Below are positions 58,727 through 64,000 of a stretch of DNA of 64,000 nucleotides, piece by piece (within the stretch, counting starts at the first letter, position 1; every line of letters begins with the position of its first letter). The notes under the pieces are model-generated. The model had not been told where the DNA came from, made no database searches, and saw nothing but the letters and a program-made list of their open reading frames with translations. The translations under genes and the position numbers were made by a program. This stretch comes from VXNF01 sp965116465 (GTDB lineage: Bacteria; Actinomycetota; Acidimicrobiia; Acidimicrobiales; CATQHL01), in the NCBI GenBank assembly GCA_965116465.1, contig OZ220687.1, forward strand, positions 1,054,001 through 1,118,000. The letters are read 5' to 3'.

Positions 58727-60108
58727 TAGAGGATCTCGGCTTCCCAGTCCCGCGTCTGGATGATGTGGCGCAACCGGTCCAGGAACGCGGCCACGTAGAC
58801 GCCGTCGAAGGCCCGATGGTCCCAGGCCAGCGCCAGCACGCCGACCGAATGGATGGCGATGGCCTCGCTGCCATCCTCGCCGGTCACGACGACGGGCCGC
58901 CGGCGGATGCCGTCGGTGGACAGGATCGCCACCTGCGGCTGGTTGATGATCGGGAACTGCATGAGGGTGCCGTACTGGCCGGGATTGGTGATCGTGAACG
59001 TTCCCCCGGTCACCTCGGCGGCCGACAGCTCCTTGCTGCGGGCGCGGGCCGCCAGGTCCATGACCTCCCGGGCGATGGCCCGCAGGCGCTTGGTCTCGGC
59101 GTCCCGGACGACGGGGGCCAGCAGCCCCTGGAAGTCCAGGTCGACCGCGACGGCGAGGTGCACGCTGCGGTGCACCACGAGGTCGGTGCCGTCGATGCTG
59201 GCGTTGATGTGCGGGAAGTCCGCAATGGCGTCGCAGGTCGCCCGGGCGATGAACGGCAGGTAGGTGAGGCTGAAGCCCTCCTCGGCGCGCCAGGCGGCGC
59301 GGGCCTTGCGGCGGACCCGCTCGACGCCCTCGAAGTCCACCTCCACCGCCGTCAGCACGTGCGGCGAGGTGGCCTTGGAGGCGACCATGTGCCGTCCGAT
59401 GGTCTTGCGAATGTTGCTGAGCGGCACGACCAGCGGGGCACCGGGGTCGACGTCGCCTTCGGCCGGGGGCTCTTGTGCAGCCGGCGCCGGCGCGGCCGCC
59501 TGCCGGGGCGCACCCTGGCGCTCGCGGATGACGCGCTCCACGTCGGCACGGGTGATGCGGCCGCCGACTCCGCTGCCCTCGATGCCGGCGACGTCGATCC
59601 CGTGCTCGTTCACGAGCCTGCGCACCACCGGTGACAGCAGGCGCGGCTGGGGCCGCTCGCCGTCGCCGGGTGCCGCGGGCGGCTCCGGATCGGCCGCTGC
59701 GGGGACCGACTCGGGCTCGGGGGGCGACTCGGGCTCGGGGGGCGACTCGGGCGCCGGAGCGGGAGCAGGGGGAGGCTCGGGCTCGGGGGCAGGCGCTGCG
59801 GCGGTCTCCGGAGCAGGGTCGGGGCTCGGCGACGGTTCGGGAGCCGGCGCGGGCGCGGCCTCGGCCGCCGCCGCGCCGGCGGAGATGACCGCCAGCAGCG
59901 TGCCCACCTCCACCGTCTCCCCCTCGGGGACGACCACCTGCGTCAGGGTTCCCGACGCCGGCGACGGCACCTCGGAATCCACCTTGTCGGTGGAGATCTC
60001 GAAGAGCGGCTCGTCGCGGTCGACCTCGTCACCGACCTGCTTGATCCAGCGGATGATGGTGCCCTCGGTCACCGTCTCGCCCAACTGCGGAAGAACCACG
60101 TCGGCCAT
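58726..60108 (-). CDS. 2-oxoacid dehydrogenase E2 (dihydrolipoamide acyltransferase)
   Basis: The 460-residue E2 carries one lipoyl domain at residues 1-78 (lipoyl lysine K42 in EISTDKVDSEV), a long Pro/Ala/Glu linker with repeats of PPEPES, a peripheral subunit-binding domain (about 155-195, LSPVVRRLVNEHGIDVAGI) and the acyltransferase core with HRAFDGVYVAAFL at the end. It is either the succinyltransferase of 2-oxoglutarate dehydrogenase or a branched-chain or pyruvate type. No E1 gene is adjacent. It sits between E3 (66 bases upstream) and the LipB-LipA fusion (1-base overlap), so lipoylation and use are encoded together. Confidence 0.92.
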   Translation of the reverse strand: MADVVLPQLGETVTEGTIIRWIKQVGDEVDRDEPLFEISTDKVDSEVPSPASGTLTQVVVPEGETVEVGTLLAVISAGAAAAEAAPAPAPEPSPSPDPAPETAAAPAPEPEPPPAPAPAPESPPEPESPPEPESVPAAADPEPPAAPGDGERPQPRLLSPVVRRLVNEHGIDVAGIEGSGVGGRITRADVERVIRERQGAPRQAAAPAPAAQEPPAEGDVDPGAPLVVPLSNIRKTIGRHMVASKATSPHVLTAVEVDFEGVERVRRKARAAWRAEEGFSLTYLPFIARATCDAIADFPHINASIDGTDLVVHRSVHLAVAVDLDFQGLLAPVVRDAETKRLRAIAREVMDLAARARSKELSAAEVTGGTFTITNPGQYGTLMQFPIINQPQVAILSTDGIRRRPVVVTGEDGSEAIAIHSVGVLALAWDHRAFDGVYVAAFLDRLRHIIQTRDWEAEIL

Positions 60109-60174
60109 TGCGCCCGTCCTTGTGTTCTCGGTCCTGGTGTTTCCGGTCCTGTGGGTGTGCCCGCCGCCGGCCCG

Positions 60175-61569
60175 CTAGCCGTGCAGGGACCGGCCCGTCA
60201 GCGACAGCACCGTCTCACCGAACAGCTCGCTGAGGGTGGGGTGCGGCTGGATGAAGCCCGCCACATCGGCCACCGTGGCCTCCCAGTTCACGGCCAGGTA
60301 ACCCTGGCCGAGTTGCTCGGTGGCCCACGGTCCCACGAGATGCACGCCCAGCAGGCGCCCGGCCCCTCCGTCGGCGCTGCGCTCGGCCACCACCTTCACG
60401 AACCCGTCGGTGTCGCCCACGATCATCGCCCTCCCGTTGGAGGCGTAGCGATGCCGGGAGACCAACACGTCGAGCCCGGCGTCGGCGGCCTGCTGCTCGG
60501 TGAGGCCGGCGAAGGCCACCTCCGGGCTGCAGTAGATGCACCAGGGCACGTTGGCGTAGTCGATCGGGGCCGGATCCTCGCCCAGCAGGTGCTGCACCGC
60601 CAGGATGCCCTCGGCGAAGCCCACGTGCGCCAGCTGCGGCGTGGCGATGACGTCGCCGGCGGCATAGACGCCCTCCTCGCCGGTGCGGCAGTACTCGTCG
60701 ACGGTCACGAAGCCGCGCTCGTCGATCTCCACACCGGTGCCGTCCAGGCCCAGGCCCTCGGTCACGGGACGGCGCCCGACGCTCACCACGACCAAGTCGG
60801 CGAGCACCTCGTCGCCATCGCCGAACCGCACCACGAGCGACTCGCCGGCCGGCTCGGCGCCGGCCACGTCAACGCCGGTGTGCACCTTCATGCCGCGACG
60901 CTTGAAGGATCGCTCGACCTGCTTGCTCACGTCGGGATCGGCACCGGCCAGCAGCCGTGGGAGGACCTCCAGCAGCGTCACCTCGCTGCCCATGTCGCAC
61001 AGCATCGAGGCGAACTCGCAGCCGATCGCGCCGCCACCGATCACCACCGATTTCGCCGGTACTGACTCGATGGACAGCAACTCGTCGGAGGTCACGACGC
61101 GCTCGCCGTCCACGGTGAACCCACCCAGGGTGCGCGGGACGGACCCTGTGGCCAGGATCACGTGGCGGCCGGTGAGCGTGATGCTCTCAGCGCCGCCGGT
61201 GACGGTCACCGTACGGTCGGGCCCCAGGGCGCCGCTGCCGTCGTAGGTGGTCACCTTGCGGCTGCCGAGCAGCTTGGCCAGCCCGCCGGTGAGGCGGTCA
61301 ATGATGCCCTGCTTGCGGCTCTGGGCGACGGCCATGTCGAGCGTCGGCGCCGAAGTCCCGACGCCGAACTCGCCGGCGTGGCCCACCGCCCGGAAGACCG
61401 CGGCGGTCTCCAGCAGTTCCTTGGCCGGGATGCAGCCCACGTGCAGGCACGTGCCACCCAGCTTGGAGCGCTCCACGAGGCCCACGTCCAGCCCGGCGCT
61501 GGCGGCGTACAGCGCCGAGGCGTAGCCGGCCGGGCCGCCGCCCACCACGATCAGGTCGTGCGACGTCAC
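60175..61569 (-). CDS. lpd: Dihydrolipoyl dehydrogenase (E3)
   Basis: The 464-residue flavoprotein reoxidises dihydrolipoamide of E2 with NAD. It has the FAD motif VVGGGPAGYASALYAASAG, the redox disulfide C41/C46 in GGTCLHVGCIPAK, the NAD motif VVIGGGAIGCEFASMLCDMG and the catalytic His-Glu pair in HPTLSELFGE. This is a true E3, in contrast to the cysteine-lacking homologue at 41715-43073. The GTG start follows TAGGCT by 6 bases. E2 and LipB-LipA follow on the same strand. Confidence 0.94.
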   Translation of the reverse strand: MTSHDLIVVGGGPAGYASALYAASAGLDVGLVERSKLGGTCLHVGCIPAKELLETAAVFRAVGHAGEFGVGTSAPTLDMAVAQSRKQGIIDRLTGGLAKLLGSRKVTTYDGSGALGPDRTVTVTGGAESITLTGRHVILATGSVPRTLGGFTVDGERVVTSDELLSIESVPAKSVVIGGGAIGCEFASMLCDMGSEVTLLEVLPRLLAGADPDVSKQVERSFKRRGMKVHTGVDVAGAEPAGESLVVRFGDGDEVLADLVVVSVGRRPVTEGLGLDGTGVEIDERGFVTVDEYCRTGEEGVYAAGDVIATPQLAHVGFAEGILAVQHLLGEDPAPIDYANVPWCIYCSPEVAFAGLTEQQAADAGLDVLVSRHRYASNGRAMIVGDTDGFVKVVAERSADGGAGRLLGVHLVGPWATEQLGQGYLAVNWEATVADVAGFIQPHPTLSELFGETVLSLTGRSLHG

Positions 61570-61575
61570 GCGTTC

Positions 61576-61581
61576 AGCCTA
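61576..61581 (-). promoter_or_regulatory. Leaderless -10 element of the lpd-E2-lipBA operon
   Basis: TAGGCT (minus strand) is 6 nt before the GTG at 61569. It probably starts the transcript for lpd, E2 and lipBA. Confidence 0.5.
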
Positions 61582-61651
61582 CCGGTCGGCCCCGGCCGGT
61601 CCCCGAGGATCCGGATGCGGCGCCGGGTCGCTGCGGGCGGCCCGAGCGGTC

Positions 61652-62905
61652 CTACGGGAGGTACGTCCGGGGGTTCACCGGGGCGCCGTCGAGGCGCACC
61701 TCGAAGTGCAGGTGCGAGCCCTGGGACAGGCCGGTGTTGCCCACGTAGCCCAGCACCTCGCCGATGGAGACGGTCTGGCCCGGGGAGACGGCGAAGCCGT
61801 GCATATGGGCGTAGAGGGTGGTCATCCCGCCGCCGTGGTCCACGATGATGGTGTTCCCGTAGCCCCCGATCCAGCCCGCGTAGTCCACGCGGCCCGACTC
61901 GGCGGAGTGGATCTCCGCGCCGTTGGCGCCGGCGATGTCGATCCCCTCGTGAATCCGTCCCCAGCGCGGGCCGTACTCGGAGGTCACCCGGTCGACCAGC
62001 GGCCAGCGCACCGCGCTCGGCGGGATCACGACGCCGACGGCGGGGCAGTCGATCCAGCTGCCGTCGCCGTCCAGAGGTCGGCGCGGGTTGTCGTAGCAGA
62101 TGGCGCGGCGACGATCCCGCTCGGCGGCCTCGAGTTCGATCTCGACGACCCGCGCGGCCATGATCGCCGCGACCTCTGCCTGGGCCGCCTCGAGCGCCTC
62201 GATCTCGTCGTGCAGCTGACGGATCCGTGCCTGCAACTCGGCGTGCAGCGCCGCCTGCCGGTCACGGTTGAGACTGTTCTCGGTGAGGGTCTCGCCTTCC
62301 TGCCGGGCAAGCACATCGATGGCCAGCTGCAGGTCCTCCAGGGTCTCGCGGCGCTCGCCGATCTCGGCGACGGCCTCGTCGAGGCTCTCCAGCAGTTCCT
62401 TGTCGTGCTCCCCCACCATGGTCAGCAGGACGTAGCGGTTCTCCAGATCGTGGACGTCGCTCACCTGCCACGACAGGGCGGTGCGGTGCTGGGTCGAATA
62501 GACGTACATGTCGACGAGCCGCTCGGTCGCCAGCCGGCGCCGGGCCGCGAGCGCGATCTCGGCGCGCTCCAACTCCCTCCCGGCCGCCCCGTGGAGGTCG
62601 GCGGTGAGGGCCCGGCGGGCGGCGATGTTCGCCAGGCGGGCCTCGGAGAGAGCGATCAGGTCGGCCGTGCGCGCCAACTCGGCCTCGAGTTGTGCCGTCG
62701 AGAGTTCCAGATCGGCGATCTCGGTGCCGAGGAGGCCCTGGTCGGCACCGAGTTGGTCGAGTTCCGCCCTGGAGAGGTTGAGGGACTCGTCGCCGGCGAG
62801 CCGGTCCTGCAGGTACTGATGGTCAGCGGAGTCCTGGGCCTGGGCAGGCAGCGAGAGCAGGAGGACAAGCAGGCAGGCGACGAGAAGCCGCGCACGTCGT
62901 GACAT
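61652..62905 (-). CDS. Secreted coiled-coil M23 peptidase (EnvC/NlpD-like)
   Basis: The 417-residue protein has a signal peptide (ARLLVACLLVLLLSLPAQAQ), a long coiled-coil region (about 30-260, with LDQLGADQGLLGTEIADLEL and LQARIRQLHDEIEALEAAQA) and an M23/LysM-type zinc domain at about 300-417: HEGIDIAG (H-x3-D) and SHLHFEVRL (H-x-H). These are the zinc ligands, so it may cut peptidoglycan crosslinks. The coiled coil resembles activators of cell-separation hydrolases that sit near FtsEX. No ftsEX genes are in the window. The leader contains repeated GTTGC/GCAAC elements. Confidence 0.92.
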   Translation of the reverse strand: MSRRARLLVACLLVLLLSLPAQAQDSADHQYLQDRLAGDESLNLSRAELDQLGADQGLLGTEIADLELSTAQLEAELARTADLIALSEARLANIAARRALTADLHGAAGRELERAEIALAARRRLATERLVDMYVYSTQHRTALSWQVSDVHDLENRYVLLTMVGEHDKELLESLDEAVAEIGERRETLEDLQLAIDVLARQEGETLTENSLNRDRQAALHAELQARIRQLHDEIEALEAAQAEVAAIMAARVVEIELEAAERDRRRAICYDNPRRPLDGDGSWIDCPAVGVVIPPSAVRWPLVDRVTSEYGPRWGRIHEGIDIAGANGAEIHSAESGRVDYAGWIGGYGNTIIVDHGGGMTTLYAHMHGFAVSPGQTVSIGEVLGYVGNTGLSQGSHLHFEVRLDGAPVNPRTYLP

Positions 62906-62937
62906 GTGTCGTTCGGGCCCTCAACCCCACTCGCCAT

Positions 62938-62972
62938 TGGCAACATTAACCCCATTGGTTGCCAGTAGCAAC
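62938..62972. promoter_or_regulatory. Interleaved inverted repeats before the M23 peptidase gene
   Basis: TGGCAAC (62938-62944) pairs with GTTGCCA (62958-62964), and GTTGC (62958-62962) pairs with GCAAC (62968-62972). On the minus strand this lies about 35-70 bases before the ATG, around a TAATGT -10-like hexamer. It may bind a regulator or form a leader hairpin. Confidence 0.35.
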
Positions 62973-63067
62973 AGGTCGAGGGCGGGATTTCCCCCCGAGC
63001 GTGCAGGGCGCGGGAGCGCGCGACCCCCCGGATGGCCTCTTCCGGCGGCATCCCGCCGGCGGGAGAC

Positions 63068-63154
63068 TCAGCGAGCGAGCACCTGGAACGCGAACGCGGC
63101 CAGGAGCGCCAGGCCGCACAGCAGGCTCAACGTGATCAGCATCCGCGTGCTCAC
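63068..63154 (-). CDS. 28-residue leaderless membrane microprotein
   Basis: A 28-codon frame from GTG 63154 encodes STRMLITLSLLCGLALLAAF-type hydrophobic sequence with a short FQVLAR tail, that is, one membrane helix with few soluble residues. TAGCGT lies exactly 7 bases before the GTG, the same leaderless spacing as many other genes here. No homologue can be claimed for so short a protein. It lies between the M23 peptidase gene (same strand, downstream) and the divergent TIGR01777 gene. Confidence 0.45.
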   Translation of the reverse strand: MSTRMLITLSLLCGLALLAAFAFQVLAR

Positions 63155-63161
63155 CGCGGCG

Positions 63162-63167
63162 ACGCTA
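63162..63167 (-). promoter_or_regulatory. Leaderless -10 element of the 28-residue microprotein
   Basis: TAGCGT (minus strand) lies 7 nt before GTG 63154. A second TAGCGT at 63184-63189 on the plus strand lies 5 bases before an in-frame GTG (63195) of the TIGR01777 gene, so the two genes appear to be divergently transcribed from adjacent promoters. Confidence 0.4.
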
Positions 63168-63224
63168 GCGGCCGGCGCGGACCTAGCGTGGGCCGTGAAA
63201 CGTGCAGCGGCCCTCGGAGGTGTC

Positions 63225-64000
63225 GTGAACCGGTCAGCCAGCGGGCCCGTGGTGATCGCGGGATCGAGCGGCCTCATCGGTCGGGCCCTGATCACCGAAC
63301 TCCGACGCCGGGGCGCAACGGTGCTGCGGCTGGTTCGTCGCCCCGCCGCCGCCGGCGACGAGGTCATGTGGGATCCGGCCGTCGGCAGCCTCGACGCCAC
63401 CGCGCTCGAAGGCGCCGGAGCGGTGATCAACCTGGCGGGCGCCGGCATCGGCGACCGCCGCTGGAACGCCGGCCGCAAGCAGGTGCTGCGCGACAGCCGA
63501 ATCCGGAGCGCCGCGCTGCTGGCAGCGGTCGTCTCGGACCTGTCACGGCCGCCGGAGGTGATCCTCAGCGCCTCGGCCATGGGCTTCTACAGCGAGCAAG
63601 GCGACAGCATCGTGACCGAGAGCACCGGCCCCGGCCGGGGATTCCTCGCCGAGCTGTGCCAGGACTGGGAGTCCGCCGCCCAACCGGAGGCGGCGGTGCG
63701 CACGGTGCTGATGCGCACCGGCGTCGTCCTGTCCGCCGACGGCCCGTTCCTGCGCCGGCAGTTGCCCCTGTTCAGGCTGGGACTCGGCGGCCGCCTGGGC
63801 CCCGCCGACCGCTGGGTGAGCTGGATCTCCCTGACCGACACCATCGCCGCCATGATCCACCTCCTGGACAGCAAGATCGCCGGCCCGGTGAACCTCACCG
63901 CCCCCAACCCCGTCACGAACGCCGAGTTCACCCGAGCCCTCGGCCGCGCACTCCGCCGCCCCGCCATCCTGCCCGTCCCCCTCCTGCTCCCAAGCCTCCT
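63225..64000 (+). CDS. TIGR01777-family NAD-binding epimerase (3' truncated)
   Basis: The frame is open to the end of the window, giving at least 258 residues. It begins with a GTG after GGAGG, and an in-frame GTG at 63195 is an alternative. The cofactor motif is VVIAGSSGLIGRALITELRRRG, then VINLAGAGIGDRRWNAGRKQVLRDSRI and ASAMGFYSEQGDSIVTE, a family-specific block. WVSWISLTDTIAAMIHLL and GPVNLTAPNPVTNAEF follow. These match the SDR-type TIGR01777 (YfcH/SulA-like) proteins, predicted NAD-dependent sugar-nucleotide epimerases of unknown substrate. Only the last few dozen residues are missing. Confidence 0.92.
   Translation, partial: MNRSASGPVVIAGSSGLIGRALITELRRRGATVLRLVRRPAAAGDEVMWDPAVGSLDATALEGAGAVINLAGAGIGDRRWNAGRKQVLRDSRIRSAALLAAVVSDLSRPPEVILSASAMGFYSEQGDSIVTESTGPGRGFLAELCQDWESAAQPEAAVRTVLMRTGVVLSADGPFLRRQLPLFRLGLGGRLGPADRWVSWISLTDTIAAMIHLLDSKIAGPVNLTAPNPVTNAEFTRALGRALRRPAILPVPLLLPSL

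Noticed and set aside
55749..58729. Very long frames on both strands (790 and 893 codons) around LipB-LipA
   Set aside because: They are Arg/Gly/Pro-rich and overlap LysR, a membrane protein and LipB-LipA. Only the LipB-LipA frame has real domains.
59690..59870. Minisatellite in the E2 gene
   Set aside because: The 18-base repeats encode PPEPES units of the normal flexible linker between lipoyl and catalytic domains.

Overview
The window is 64 kb of high-GC DNA with dense, short-spaced genes on both strands. The gene set suggests an actinomycete, most plausibly a member of the Acidimicrobiia, though I cannot place it further from sequence alone. Indicators are a SufBCDSU iron-sulfur system with no Isc genes, an actinobacterial fused biotin carboxylase/BCCP, inositol-3-phosphate synthase, a MoeZ-like sulfur activator, an LpdA-type flavoprotein and a SpoIID protein with fibronectin repeats. 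Many genes lack a Shine-Dalgarno sequence and instead carry a TANNNT hexamer 6-8 nt before the start codon, which is the signature of leaderless transcription. No rRNA, tRNA, CRISPR array, insertion sequence or integrase was recognised.

Left part (1-20.2 kb), metabolism: a partial metallo-beta-lactamase; an HTH protein; a retropepsin-like protease with a small partner; sufC-sufS-sufU; a sugar or nucleoside ABC importer (lipoprotein with an unusual alanine-rich stalk, two permeases) with a nucleoside hydrolase; a pterin dehydratase; a GntR/LacI hybrid regulator; then, on the other strand, sufB, a small four-cysteine protein, sufD, a Rieske ferredoxin and a second sufC. Thus two suf units face each other across the transporter cassette. 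Gamma-carbonic anhydrase-like, flavin reductase, membrane protein, biotin ligase and biotin carboxylase genes follow. The ligase and its substrate carboxylase are divergent neighbours.

Middle part (20.2-38.4 kb), accessory or defence island: an orphan RelE/ParE toxin without a clear start; VapBC with an operator over its promoter; a macro-domain fusion protein; a DUF433/DUF5615 toxin-antitoxin pair; a complete type I restriction-modification operon in the order R-S-M; an XRE regulator with an ImmA/IrrE protease; a NYN-domain nuclease with its own consensus promoter and terminator; an AT-richer split gene; a DUF5131 (phage Gp37/Gp68) protein; a PD-(D/E)XK-like protein beside a 23-bp tandem-repeat array; DUF1697; and a RecQ helicase/phosphoribosyltransferase fusion followed by a DprA-like protein. 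This RecQ-PRTase/DprA pair is the best candidate for a less-described system.

Right part (38.4-64 kb), core functions: a MetE-like enzyme, FxsA, a phytanoyl-CoA dioxygenase-like protein behind a 31-bp tandem repeat, RDD and LpdA-like proteins, GDP-mannose dehydratase, SpoIID-FN3, a rhodanese-ThiF protein, sirtuin, serine hydrolase, a winged-helix-like protein with a 58-residue membrane microprotein, leucyl aminopeptidase, inositol-3-phosphate synthase, a LysR regulator, a membrane protein, a single-chain LipB-LipA fusion next to 2-oxoacid dehydrogenase E2 and E3, an M23 peptidase, a probable 28-residue leaderless membrane microprotein, and a partial TIGR01777 epimerase. The lipoate-making fusion, its E2 substrate and the E3 partner lie consecutively on one strand and probably act together.
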